Shown: one piece after another, positions 1-8,597 of the stretch | How the letters are laid out: each line of letters begins with the position of its first letter | Numbering within the stretch: the stretch's first letter is position 1 | Source: Pseudomonas uvaldensis | GTDB lineage: Bacteria > Pseudomonadota > Gammaproteobacteria > Pseudomonadales > Pseudomonadaceae | Length of the DNA stretch: 64,000 bases | Direction of reading: 5' to 3' | Assembly: GCF_021271205.1 (NCBI RefSeq) | Contig: NZ_JAIWKS010000008.1 | Span: 1-64,000 of the forward strand | The notes under the pieces: model-generated | The model's database searches: none | What the model was told of the DNA's origin: nothing | The model's input: the letters and a program-made list of their open reading frames with translations, nothing else | Translations under genes and position numbers: made by a program

Positions 1-753
1 CTGGAACAACCGCTGCGTTTCCAGGGCCAATACCATGACCTGGAAAGCGGCCTGCACTACAACCGCCACCGCTACTACAATCCGGAAACGGGCCGCTATC
101 TGACGCCTGATCCGAGCAAACTGGCGGGTGGGCTCAATGGGTACCGGTACACCCTGAACCCGACGGGGTGGGTGGATCCGTTGGGGTTGGTGGATTGTCC
201 GGGGAAGGGTGGGTGTAGGCCGGCGGTTGGACAGCAGGATCCGGCGGCGAAGGCTCAGGTGGATGAGGGGGAACCGCGGCTGCCGATGACGGCGGAGCAG
301 CGGCGGGCTCGGATTGATGAGTTAGCGGAAGCCAATGCTAAGCGACGTGTAGAGGAGTATGAGAGGAAATATGACATGCATACTATCGCTAAACATAGTC
401 CCGAGATACCGGATAGAGCCATAAGGCGGCGGCCAATTGACGGGAGTCATCCAACGATAAATGGACGAATAGGTTCCGTGAGTTCCAGCTCCCAATTTAG
501 GAGTTGGAGGATGCAGATGCACGCACTAAATGAAGCACTTACAAGAAAAGCTCGGGGATTACCCGCGCATACGGGATTCGACAGAAGACAAAACCCTATT
601 GTTAGGATGGAAATGCCTGGCGCCGGTCGGGGGTACAAACCCAACAGAAGAGATAGAGACAATCCTATCTTGAATGAGCATATGGACGGTGCTGAAGTAA
701 AGTTTGACAGAATTGAAACGGACAAGCCGTTTACGGCTTTTCCTATTGATTAA
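1..753 (+). CDS. Rhs-family polymorphic toxin, C-terminal part (5' end outside window)
   Basis: The frame is open from base 1 to a TAA at 751-753, so only the last 250 residues are present. Residues 1-60 carry the end of the Rhs core: an RFQGQYHD / [12 protein letters not shown] stretch and a PDP...[10 protein letters not shown]...NPTGW-DPLGL block. DPLGL is the usual junction where the conserved shell ends and the variable toxin tip begins. The remaining ~190 residues are the tip, and from about base 330 the DNA is clearly more AT-rich than the core, typical of tip exchange. The tip has HTIAKH near its start, an SSSSQF segment and a terminal FTAFPI; this layout faintly recalls RNase A-like CDI tips, but the family is not established. 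The next gene is a candidate immunity protein. Confidence 0.88.
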   Translation: MEQPLRFQGQYHDLESGLHYNRHRYYNPETGRYLTPDPSKLAGGLNGYRYTLNPTGWVDPLGLVDCPGKGGCRPAVGQQDPAAKAQVDEGEPRLPMTAEQRRARIDELAEANAKRRVEEYERKYDMHTIAKHSPEIPDRAIRRRPIDGSHPTINGRIGSVSSSSQFRSWRMQMHALNEALTRKARGLPAHTGFDRRQNPIVRMEMPGAGRGYKPNRRDRDNPILNEHMDGAEVKFDRIETDKPFTAFPID

Positions 754-779
754 GCTTGTTCGGAAAAACGGAGTTAATT

Positions 780-1202
780 ATGTTGCTCGCCCCCTTTACT
801 GATTTGCCATATCAGCCGACTGTCGACTCGCTCTTGGCTGGCATAGATACGGAATATAAAGATAATTCTTTTAGGGAAGAGTTGCTAAAGCTTGATCCGA
901 ATAGTGCGGCGGATCGGCGGATTATAATTAAAGACTACATAATTAAAGAGCAGGAGTATTTGTCGTATAGACATAAATTTCTGCTTTTGAGAAAGTTGGA
1001 AGAGGCGTTGGCGGATAAGCTTTATGATTTTGATGCTATGTTTGAGTATGACTATGATACTAATGAGCCTTCAGCTTCGCCTTGGTTGGTATCTGATATC
1101 CAGACACCGCGTAGCTTCTTCGAGGATATATATAAATTAGCAAGCGAAGAGTGGAAGCAAGATATCAACAAAGCCGCACTAGAAGATTCATCCACTTGGT
1201 AG
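780..1202 (+). CDS. Probable immunity protein for the Rhs toxin tip
   Basis: This 140-residue acidic protein starts at an ATG preceded by CGGAG about six bases upstream; an in-frame TTG at 756 lacks such a site. It begins 26 bases after the Rhs stop codon, on the same strand and in the same AT-rich DNA, which is the normal place for an Rhs or CDI immunity gene. It has no signal peptide or membrane segment, and is rich in Glu, Asp and Lys with a Tyr/Phe-rich middle, consistent with a cytosolic protein that binds its cognate toxin. The family was not recognised; the immunity role is inferred from position and composition. Confidence 0.6.
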   Translation: MLLAPFTDLPYQPTVDSLLAGIDTEYKDNSFREELLKLDPNSAADRRIIIKDYIIKEQEYLSYRHKFLLLRKLEEALADKLYDFDAMFEYDYDTNEPSASPWLVSDIQTPRSFFEDIYKLASEEWKQDINKAALEDSSTW

Positions 1203-1224
1203 GGGCGATCTGGGATGGCCTACT

Positions 1225-3000
1225 TTATACCATCGCCCCAATAGACCCGACTCCCACCGCCTCCACCACATACAAACTCCCCCCCAAAATCTCCTTCGCA
1301 TGATGCTTAGCCTGCGAAGCCAGTTCCGCCAACTGGCTCGCATCCAGTTCCTCGCAAGCGTCCGGTCGCAAATGCACCACCCCGATCGACAACGACAGCA
1401 ATCCGAACTCCTGGCGAACGCCCTGTCGATTCAATGCGGTAAAGCAGCCGGCCTCGAGGTGCTCAGGCCGATAGAACCGGCGGCAGTAGGTCTGGAAGTC
1501 GCTCAATAACTGATTCAGGCGCTTGCGCCAGTCTTCCGGGCCGAGGACCAGCAGGAAGTCGTCGCCGCCGATGTGACCGACGAAGTCGCGGCTGGGGTCG
1601 ATGCGTTCGTTCAGGCACTGGGCCAGGCAGAGCAGGACTTCGTCGCCCCGGCCGTAGCCGTAGATGTCATTGAAGGGTTTGAAGCTGTCGATGTCGACGT
1701 AGCAGATCACCGCTTCCTGCCGTTGTTGCAGCAGGCGCGTCAGGCATTGCTGGATCGGGACGTTACCCGGCAGCAGGGTCAGCGGGTTGGCATAGCGGGC
1801 TTGTTGGATCTTAAGCTCAGTGATGAGCTTGAGCACGTCGATCACGCGACCCAGCCCCAGGTACCCCCCGTTGAGGGTGATGATGAAGTCTTCTTCAATG
1901 CGTTGCCGGGCGCGGCTGGTGATGAGGCGGCTGACCTGTTGCAACGATTGATTGAGTTCCACCGCCAGGAAGTCATCGCTCATCAGGCGGCTGATGGGTT
2001 TGCGGGCGAACAGGTCGGTGGCGAAGGGCTTGAGCAGCGCATCGGAGAGCGAGTGGCGGTGGACGATACCGCAGGGGCGGTCCTGGTTGTCCAGCACGGC
2101 CAGAGAGTTGAGGTTGGCCTGGCGCCGGAAAGCGTCGAGCACGGTGGCCGTGGGGGTGTCATGGGCCACGGCCGGTTGTTCGTTGAGCAGGGCTCCGAGG
2201 TCGTTGACCTCGTCGTTCAATGACACCACGCCGCTGTCCTGCCTGGGCATCAGCGCCCTGGCGTCTCGGGACGGTTGTTCCTGGGGGCGGGCCAGCAAGT
2301 ATCCCTGGACCAGGTCGACGCCCATCTCCATCAACACCGCCAGTTCCTCCGGCAGCTCGATGCCTTCGGCGATCACCTGGGACCGTGAGGTACGGGCGAT
2401 TTTCAAAATCGAGCCGACGAACTCGCGCTTGAGAGCGTCCTGGTGAATGCCATCGATGAAATGCCGGTCGATTTTCACGTAGTCGGGACGCAGTTCTGAC
2501 CACAGCCGCAGGCTGGAATACCCGGCACCAAGGTCATCCAGGGCAATGGAGAAGCCCATGGCGCGATAATGATGCAGGGCGTTTTGCAGCAGTTGGAAGT
2601 CATCGATCGGGGTCTGTTCGGTCAGCTCGATCACCACCTGGCTGGGCGGTATGCCGAAATCCTGCAACAGTTGCAGCGTACGACCAGTCTGGTGCGCCGA
2701 CTCCAGCAAGGATTCGGGCGAGACGTTGAGGAACAACTTGCCCGGCAGGTTCTGCTCGTTGAAACGCTGGCAGGCGCTGCGCCGGCAGGCCAGTTCCAAT
2801 TCACTGAGGCGTCCGGCCTGGCGGGCCACGGAAAGCAGAGCAATGGGGGAGTGCAAAGGGCTGTTGGACGGTCCTCGGGTCAGCGCTTCGTAACCCAGGA
2901 TACGCCGTTCGGAAAGGCAGACGATTGGTTGGAACAGGCTGTGCAAACCGCTTTGAGCCAGAATTGAACTCAAGGCACTCAGCTGTTCGGTCGTGGTCAT
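1225..3000 (-). CDS. EAL-CBS-GGDEF cyclic-di-GMP signalling protein
   Basis: A 591-residue cytosolic protein with an N-terminal EAL phosphodiesterase domain (~1-245), a CBS pair (~265-390) and a C-terminal GGDEF domain (~405-590). The EAL catalytic set looks complete: EALTRG near residue 37, NVSPES, ELTEQ, DDLGAGYSSL, KIDRHFI, AEGIE and QGYLLARP. The cyclase signature reads GGDDF instead of GGDEF/GGEEF (residues ~478-482), so cyclase activity is less certain than c-di-GMP hydrolysis. The CBS pair could sense nucleotides. The ATG at 3000 is chosen because the homologous part begins there; the frame runs upstream to 3066 but would cross a strong terminator hairpin. From memory PAO1 has a similar gene beside prc. 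Confidence 0.87.
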   Translation of the reverse strand: MTTTEQLSALSSILAQSGLHSLFQPIVCLSERRILGYEALTRGPSNSPLHSPIALLSVARQAGRLSELELACRRSACQRFNEQNLPGKLFLNVSPESLLESAHQTGRTLQLLQDFGIPPSQVVIELTEQTPIDDFQLLQNALHHYRAMGFSIALDDLGAGYSSLRLWSELRPDYVKIDRHFIDGIHQDALKREFVGSILKIARTSRSQVIAEGIELPEELAVLMEMGVDLVQGYLLARPQEQPSRDARALMPRQDSGVVSLNDEVNDLGALLNEQPAVAHDTPTATVLDAFRRQANLNSLAVLDNQDRPCGIVHRHSLSDALLKPFATDLFARKPISRLMSDDFLAVELNQSLQQVSRLITSRARQRIEEDFIITLNGGYLGLGRVIDVLKLITELKIQQARYANPLTLLPGNVPIQQCLTRLLQQRQEAVICYVDIDSFKPFNDIYGYGRGDEVLLCLAQCLNERIDPSRDFVGHIGGDDFLLVLGPEDWRKRLNQLLSDFQTYCRRFYRPEHLEAGCFTALNRQGVRQEFGLLSLSIGVVHLRPDACEELDASQLAELASQAKHHAKEILGGSLYVVEAVGVGSIGAMV

Positions 3001-3016
3001 GGCAATCTCTGGCGAT

Positions 3017-3056
3017 AAAAAAAGGACGGGGCACCCCTCAGAGGGGCGCCGCGTCC
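3017..3056 (-). terminator. Rho-independent terminator of prc
   Basis: Read on the minus strand, GGACG/CGTCC arms flank GGC/GCC and CCCC/GGGG pairs around a short loop (bases 3024-3056), followed directly by seven T (3017-3023). It lies about 70 bases after the prc stop codon. It also ends only 17 bases before the start codon of the EAL gene. Confidence 0.85.
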
Positions 3057-3127
3057 TGTATTTCACGACAGAATGATGTCAGTTTGATGACGCTCCGAGG
3101 AGCGGTGGCATTAAATGGCTATCACCC

Positions 3128-5206
3128 TCAGTGCTTGGCAACCGCCGTATTGAGTTTCAGGTAATCCAACAGGATCCGACCGGTTTCGCTCAAGTAGGCA
3201 TCGTCTTCCGGTTTGGTTTTTTCCGGCTCGGTGATGAGGTCTTCGTCCTCTTTTTTCAGCTCCTTGAGCGGTTCTTCACCCTTGGCCTTGCGTCGCAGGT
3301 TTTCCATCGCCAGTTGTTTGGCCTCGATGTCGGCATGCTGCGCGCGACGATCGGCTTCGTTGAGGGTGACGGTCTTCTCGGTCATCAGCTTCTGCGCCAG
3401 GGCCAGCTTGTCGCGGATGAACACGAACTCTGCGTCCTGGGCCGTACGGGCATCATGCTCGGACTTGAGTTGGGCCAGGAACGGTTTGAAAGGATCCACG
3501 GCCGGTTTGATCGCAGGGCGGATGGTGTCCCATGGCATGGCTTCGGGCAGGGCGCTTTCACCGATTTCCTTGGTGTCGATGATCGACGGGTAATCGATGT
3601 CAGGCAGCACGCCCTGGTGCTGGGTGCTCTGGCCGGATACCCGGTAGAACTTGGCCAGGGTCAGCTTCAGTTCGCCGTGGTTGAGCGGCTGGATGGTCTG
3701 CACCGTGCCTTTACCGAAGGTCTGGCCGCCAATGATCAGCGCACGGTGGTAGTCCTGCATGGCGCCGGCGAAAATTTCCGAAGCCGAGGCGGACAGGCGG
3801 TTGACCAACAACGCCATCGGGCCTTTGTAGAACGCGCCCGGATTTTCGTCTTCCAGCACGTCCACCCGGCCGTCGGCATTACGCACGAGCACCGTCGGGC
3901 CCTTGTCGATGAACAGGCTGGTCAGCTCGGTGGCTTCCTGCAGGGAACCACCGCCGTTGTTACGCAGGTCGATGACCACGCCGTCGACCTTTTCCTTCTG
4001 CAGTTCGGTCAGCAGTTTCTTGACGTCGCGAGTGGTGCTCTTGTAGTCCGGATCACCGGCGCGGAATGCCTTGAAGTCCAGGTAGAAGGCCGGGATCTCG
4101 ATGATGCCGAGCTTGTAGTCCCGGCCATCCTGCTTCAGGTTCAGTACCGATTTCTTCGCCGCCTGTTCTTCCAGCTTCACCGCTTCACGGGTGATGGACA
4201 CGATCTTGCTGGTCTGGTCGTTCGGCGCATTGCTGGCTGGAATGACTTCCAGACGCACCACCGAGCCTTTCGGACCACGGATCAGCTTGACCACTTCGTC
4301 CAGGCGCCAGCCGACCACGTCGACCATTTCCTTGTTGCCTTGAGCGACGCCGATGATCTTGTCCGCCGGGCCGACCTGTTTGGTTTTGTCGGCAGGGCCA
4401 GCCGGGACCAGGCGCACGATCTTGACCTGATCGTTGTCGCTCTGCAGCACCGCGCCTATGCCTTCCAGGGACAGGCTCATGTTGATGTCGAAGTTTTCCG
4501 CGTTATCCGGCGACAGATAATTGGTGTGCGGGTCGTAGGACATGGCGAAGGTGTTGATGTACGCCTGGAAGATGTCTTCGGCGCGGGTCTGGTCCAGGCG
4601 GGCCAACTGGTTCTTGTAGCGCTTGATCAGGGTTTCCTGGATCTGCTTGGGATCCTTGCCGGCGATCTTCATGCGCAGCACTTCGTCCTTGACGCGTTTG
4701 CGCCACAGGTCGTCGAGTTCGGCAGTGCTTTTGAGCCAAGGGGCATCCTTGCGGTCGACCAGCAGGGTTTCCTTGGTATTGAAGTCGATCTTATCGACGC
4801 CTCTGTTCAGTTCGGCGAGGGCGTAGTCCAGACGCGCCTTCACGCGATCCAGGTAGCGCTTGTAGATGATGAACCCGGCGTTCAGGTCGCCACTCTTGAG
4901 GAAATCGTCGAACTGGGTCTTCCACTTGTCGAATTCAGCGATGTCGCTCGCCAGGAAATAACTGCGCGAGGGATCGAGGAGCTTCAAGTAGCTGTCGTAG
5001 ATGATGACGGAGCGTGCATCATCGAGCGGCGGCTTGCTGTAATGATGGCGCTTGAGCAACTCAACGACGTTAAGGCTGGCGATGACCTCGTCGCGATCGG
5101 GTTGAAGCTTGTCCCAGCTGTTGGCTGCGAACGTATCGCTCGACAGTGGCAACAGGCCAAGGCCAATGACAAGCGCGAGGGCGGTACTGGGGAACAGGTG
5201 CTTCAT
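3128..5206 (-). CDS. prc: Tail-specific (carboxy-terminal processing) periplasmic protease
   Basis: A 692-residue S41 peptidase of the Prc/Tsp type. The start at 5206 gives a clean signal peptide (MKHLFPSTALALVIGLGLLPL, Ala-rich cleavage region near residue 27), so the enzyme is periplasmic. A long N-terminal helical domain is followed by a PDZ domain (around the SLEGIGAVLQ segment), the S41 core and a charged C-terminal tail. The Ser-Lys dyad is visible as SASASEIFAG and GQTFGKGTVQ. Prc degrades proteins from their C-terminus; in P. aeruginosa the homologue (AlgO) acts on truncated MucA in alginate control. A strong terminator follows the gene. An in-frame ATG at 5239 is possible but would lengthen the signal peptide's n-region. 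Confidence 0.95.
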   Translation of the reverse strand: MKHLFPSTALALVIGLGLLPLSSDTFAANSWDKLQPDRDEVIASLNVVELLKRHHYSKPPLDDARSVIIYDSYLKLLDPSRSYFLASDIAEFDKWKTQFDDFLKSGDLNAGFIIYKRYLDRVKARLDYALAELNRGVDKIDFNTKETLLVDRKDAPWLKSTAELDDLWRKRVKDEVLRMKIAGKDPKQIQETLIKRYKNQLARLDQTRAEDIFQAYINTFAMSYDPHTNYLSPDNAENFDINMSLSLEGIGAVLQSDNDQVKIVRLVPAGPADKTKQVGPADKIIGVAQGNKEMVDVVGWRLDEVVKLIRGPKGSVVRLEVIPASNAPNDQTSKIVSITREAVKLEEQAAKKSVLNLKQDGRDYKLGIIEIPAFYLDFKAFRAGDPDYKSTTRDVKKLLTELQKEKVDGVVIDLRNNGGGSLQEATELTSLFIDKGPTVLVRNADGRVDVLEDENPGAFYKGPMALLVNRLSASASEIFAGAMQDYHRALIIGGQTFGKGTVQTIQPLNHGELKLTLAKFYRVSGQSTQHQGVLPDIDYPSIIDTKEIGESALPEAMPWDTIRPAIKPAVDPFKPFLAQLKSEHDARTAQDAEFVFIRDKLALAQKLMTEKTVTLNEADRRAQHADIEAKQLAMENLRRKAKGEEPLKELKKEDEDLITEPEKTKPEDDAYLSETGRILLDYLKLNTAVAKH

Positions 5207-5345
5207 ACTGATTCGACGCAAGGACAATTGATAACGCATATTAGGCCGTCTTTGAAGTCGCCGGTTCCATGTGGCCCGGGCGCATAATGCAAGAAAGCCC
5301 GGTGTAACAGCAGCGGGCCCAGTCGAGACTCACTATGGAGGCACC

Positions 5346-6308
5346 GTGAAAGCATTGCAAGGCGTTGAAGGCCAAGTGGTATGGGCTGATGAACCAAGTC
5401 CTGCGTGTGATGCAGGGCAAGTTCGCATCCGTGTGGCGGCGGCAGGCCTTAATCGGGCCGATTTGTTGCAAAAAGCGGGGCTTTACCCACCGCCGCCCGG
5501 TGCCAGTCAAGTGCTCGGATTGGAATGCTCCGGGGTGATCAGCGAGGTCGGGCCGGGCTCGTCCTGGCAGGTAGGCGACCGCGTTTGCGCCTTGCTCGCC
5601 GGCGGTGGGATGGCCGAGGAAGTGGTGGTCGACGGCCGACATGTGCTGCCGGTGCCAGAAGGGTTGTCATTAGCTGAAGCCGCCGCATTGCCTGAGGTCT
5701 ACAGCACGGCGTGGCTGAATCTGTTTCAGTTGGCAGCGCTCAAGCCGGGCGAGAAAGTGCTGCTGCACGCCGGCGCCAGTGGCGTCGGCTCGGCCGCCAT
5801 CCAGCTGTGCAAGGCGTTCGGCAATCCGTGCTGGGTCAGTGTCGGTTCGGCTGATCGGCTGGCTTATTGCCAAGCTTTGGGGGCCCAGGGTGGCGTGGTG
5901 CGCACCGAAGACATCGAGCAATTGGAGGCCTTCGGTCCCTTCGATGTGATCCTCGACCCAGTGGGCGCCAGCTACGCCCGGCTCAACGTGAAACTTTTGT
6001 CAGTTGACGGGCGGTGGGTTCTGATCGGTTTGATGGGAGGGCGGGAAACCCAGCTGGATCTGGCGAAGATCCTCGCCAAGCGGATCCAGTTGGTGGGCTC
6101 GACCTTGCGCAGCCGCGATGAGCAGTTCAAAGCCGATCTGCTGCGAGAGTTGGGCGAGCATGTCTGGCCATTGTTTGCTGATAAACGCCTGAACCCGCAG
6201 TTGGCCGAAACCTTTTCGGTAAAAGATGCCGGTGCGGCATTTGACAGGCTGGCCAGCAACCAGGTCTCGGGTAAGTTGGTGCTATTGATCGATGAAAGCT
6301 TGAGCTGA
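5346..6308 (+). CDS. Zinc-type NAD(P)H:quinone oxidoreductase (PIG3-like)
   Basis: A 320-residue medium-chain dehydrogenase/reductase that starts at GTG 5346 with GGAGG five bases upstream. Visible family features are the NRADLLQ / GLYPPPPG segment, the GLECSGVI motif and the Rossmann nucleotide loop HAGASGVGSAAIQ, with GKLVLLID close to the C-terminus. These fit the quinone reductase/TP53I3 branch, which uses NADPH to reduce quinones and lacks structural zinc. It is divergent from prc across about 140 bases. The exact quinone substrate cannot be read from sequence. Confidence 0.9.
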   Translation: MKALQGVEGQVVWADEPSPACDAGQVRIRVAAAGLNRADLLQKAGLYPPPPGASQVLGLECSGVISEVGPGSSWQVGDRVCALLAGGGMAEEVVVDGRHVLPVPEGLSLAEAAALPEVYSTAWLNLFQLAALKPGEKVLLHAGASGVGSAAIQLCKAFGNPCWVSVGSADRLAYCQALGAQGGVVRTEDIEQLEAFGPFDVILDPVGASYARLNVKLLSVDGRWVLIGLMGGRETQLDLAKILAKRIQLVGSTLRSRDEQFKADLLRELGEHVWPLFADKRLNPQLAETFSVKDAGAAFDRLASNQVSGKLVLLIDESLS

Positions 6309-6323
6309 TTTAACGCGGTATCT

Positions 6324-6357
6324 GATCCTCAAGGCCGTCCCGGCGACCATGAGGATC
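6324..6357. terminator. Possible terminator between convergent genes
   Basis: GATCCTCA at 6324-6331 is repeated in inverse at 6350-6357, between the ends of the quinone reductase and the minus-strand halovibrin-like gene. There is no clear T-run, so this may be a weak or Rho-assisted stop. Confidence 0.35.
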
Positions 6358-6399
6358 AACCCCCGACCACGTCTCTTCGGGTCCCTCTGCCGCAGCCCA

Positions 6400-7989
6400 T
6401 TATTGACTGGGCGAGGTAATACTGACCCTTAGGACCTGCGAAAACATACGTTGCTCGCTGCTGTTGTCACGGACAATCGAATAATTGACCAGCACTGTTT
6501 TTCCGCTGTTTTCGGTGATCCATGTGTCGGGGATATTGAATACGTTGGCCTGGCCAGGCGTCATGCTCTGTGATTCGGTGTCGTGCGTCGTGACACCGGT
6601 CCAACGCGCCCTGATGGAGTAGCCGGTCAGGCTGTCATTGTCCACGGTCACCTGGGTGCCTGAATATCTGGGGGGCGGTAATGGATGAACTGCTTGCGGA
6701 TCGATATGCAGTGTCAATCGCGATGACTCTATCGTCTCACCAACCCCTTTTTCCTTGACGGAATAACCGACTTCGACAGAGCGACCGATATTGTCAACGA
6801 CCTCCAGTCGAGGAACCGGAATCAGCCTTTTTCCGGGGGGATCACCCACTTCGATAATTGGGCTGTTGTAATTGACCCGACCCTGCCAGCGCACCCTGAT
6901 GGTGTCGGTGGCATGCATATCGGCGTAGTGAGGGACTTCGACATCCACATGAGAGTCTGTGTAGATGTCGCTCATTCTCAGATGGTCGCCTGCTGCGTTA
7001 TAGGCTTTGGATACCTTGGGTGCGGTTTTTTCCGGTAGTTCGGGCAAGATGGCCTGGTCCTCTGTTCGATAGACGAAAGTGGCGTTATCTGTCGGAGTGG
7101 ACGGTAAAGTGAGTAGGATAATAGGCACGATGATGCCTGTTTCATTGTAAAAGTCCTGCTGGTCATGTTGGGCGGTTGCCAAACCGCTGCCGAAATAGAA
7201 AAAGGCCTCAAGTGGAAGTGTGCTGCCTGTTCCTTCGGACCATGTCGCCAAGCGCAGCTCATTCTGGTCGGCGAAAGACATTGACCCAAGTAATGTCATG
7301 GCCTGTAGAGTGGCATTGAATGCGCTGACTGCTCCCGCCCCCAGCCCGGCCCTTACATCGAAACCGCATTGATGAAAGTAGCGGATTTGCGCGGGAACAC
7401 TTATAAAGTGTGCGTACCATTGCGATGCCGTTGTAATACCTTGACTTTGACATTCTCGACTAGTGCTGGGGTCAGGGATGTTAGTATTGTAATCGCAGCC
7501 TTGCTTGGTCGGCCGATCTTCGGTGTTGGCGTCGAGAGGGAATGAACAAAGTACATGGATATTTACTTTTCCTTCGGGGCGCCGAAGGGGGGCGAAAAAA
7601 ATGAAACCGTTATTGTAGCCATAGGCCAATTTTCTGTATTTTGAATCACGTCGTAGGTATGAGAAAGAAACGCCACCGCTTATTTGGGAGGCGGGGCTTG
7701 GATCCCATGCGTGATATTGGGCTGATTTCGTGGCTCTAAAGATAATTCCTGAACATAGAAAAGCTGCGAGATTCGGCGAGCCGCAGTTTTCGGCCAAATC
7801 ATTATAGCGTTCATTTAAACCACGGGCGGTTTCCTCTCCGGCATTAACATAAATGTTAGAGGTTTGAATGTCGGCTGGTGGTTGCAGTTGAGAGACACAT
7901 CCCCATAGCACTGCCAGCATGATGGCTGTGATTGCCTTTATGCTGGTGTCGGCAAAAGTTCGCTGTTCAAGATGCTTATTCGTATTCAT
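6400..7989 (-). CDS. Halovibrin-like lipoprotein with C-terminal Ig-like domains
   Basis: This 529-residue protein has a hydrophobic N-terminus ending in a lipobox-like LWGC (Cys near residue 31), so export as a lipoprotein is likely. Residues ~45-320 form a domain shared with the protein at 8598-10070: GGVSFSYLR, YGYNNGFIF, VLCSFPLD, SRECQSQGITTA, QNELRLATW and LPLEAFFYF blocks. I recognise this as the halovibrin (Hvn) family, whose Vibrio fischeri members were described as secreted ADP-ribosyltransferase/NAD-glycohydrolase enzymes; that name is from memory. The C-terminal ~190 residues look like two beta-sandwich repeats (RVRWQG and RARWTG mark equivalent strands). The ATG at 7989 has GGAG five bases upstream. 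Confidence 0.7.
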   Translation of the reverse strand: MNTNKHLEQRTFADTSIKAITAIMLAVLWGCVSQLQPPADIQTSNIYVNAGEETARGLNERYNDLAENCGSPNLAAFLCSGIIFRATKSAQYHAWDPSPASQISGGVSFSYLRRDSKYRKLAYGYNNGFIFFAPLRRPEGKVNIHVLCSFPLDANTEDRPTKQGCDYNTNIPDPSTSRECQSQGITTASQWYAHFISVPAQIRYFHQCGFDVRAGLGAGAVSAFNATLQAMTLLGSMSFADQNELRLATWSEGTGSTLPLEAFFYFGSGLATAQHDQQDFYNETGIIVPIILLTLPSTPTDNATFVYRTEDQAILPELPEKTAPKVSKAYNAAGDHLRMSDIYTDSHVDVEVPHYADMHATDTIRVRWQGRVNYNSPIIEVGDPPGKRLIPVPRLEVVDNIGRSVEVGYSVKEKGVGETIESSRLTLHIDPQAVHPLPPPRYSGTQVTVDNDSLTGYSIRARWTGVTTHDTESQSMTPGQANVFNIPDTWITENSGKTVLVNYSIVRDNSSEQRMFSQVLRVSITSPSQ

Positions 7990-8060
7990 GAGCGCTCCAG
8001 TCGGTGAAGAGACCCGAGTTAGAATGGCCGTGGAATTTATTAACCTGCGGATATGGCAAC

Positions 8061-8134
8061 GCGTCTACTGTCAGAAATAACAGGCACCATTCGTCGGGTA
8101 AGGTATATGACCTGTCAGGTCTGACAGTAGACGC
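8061..8134. repeat. 15-bp perfect inverted repeat between the halovibrin-like genes
   Basis: GCGTCTACTGTCAGA (8061-8075) returns in exact inverse as TCTGACAGTAGACGC (8120-8134), with 44 bases between. Just inside the right arm lies a smaller palindrome, GACCTG-T-CAGGTC. The site is upstream of both the leftward halovibrin gene and the rightward small gene, so it could be an operator pair, a DNA loop or an RNA hairpin. Confidence 0.75.
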
Positions 8135-8218
8135 CGCGATTGGAACTTCCCTAAATGGGGCCTGGGGTGGCTGGGTGTAGCACTCTAATCATTCTCCACC
8201 AACAGCAGAGGTGTTGTG

Positions 8219-8464
8219 ATGGCTACCAGAGAGCTCCGCCTGTCAATGGCAGAAGTCGAGACCAGCAATAAATCACCTGAAGTTGTCGTCGAGTTCTACC
8301 TTGATAATGCATTTCAATTCGCCACCTTTGTTTCTTCCTCGGTAAAAGATGGTGCCTACGATACGGTGCACGTCAAGGCTGATGCCGATGACGACGGCGA
8401 CATGGACACGCAGGACGAAACGATTCTCCTGGAGCTTGCCACTGCCTTTTCCAGGTTCAAATAA
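8219..8464 (+). CDS. Small acidic protein with one EF-hand-like calcium loop
   Basis: An 81-residue protein starting at ATG 8219, with AGAGG about seven bases upstream. Near its C-terminus is the loop DADDDGDMDTQD: Asp at positions 1, 3 and 5, Gly at 6, a hydrophobic residue at 8 and Asp at 12, matching the EF-hand/dockerin calcium-binding consensus. No signal peptide or membrane segment is visible, so it is probably cytosolic unless exported by another route. It lies between two divergent halovibrin-like genes, 134 bases before the second. Family not recognised; a link to the halovibrins is positional only. Confidence 0.65.
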   Translation: MATRELRLSMAEVETSNKSPEVVVEFYLDNAFQFATFVSSSVKDGAYDTVHVKADADDDGDMDTQDETILLELATAFSRFK

Positions 8465-8597
8465 CGATGCCGCCATTTGCACGGACCTGTGGAAGCAAGG
8501 CTTGCCCGCGATGCGGCCTCCATGATCTGGCCGGTTAGCGAGGCATTTCTACCTTGAGCAAACCTGGCTCTCGCAGAACACGCCTCCTTCCAGAGCG

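Noticed and set aside
500-1200. Insertion sequence in the AT-rich start of the window
   Set aside because: No terminal inverted repeats or transposase motifs; low GC is explained by the exchangeable Rhs tip and immunity gene.
3131-5287. A 718-codon plus-strand open frame opposite prc
   Set aside because: It is the complement of a clearly conserved protease gene and has no recognisable motif; high GC content gives long antisense frames.
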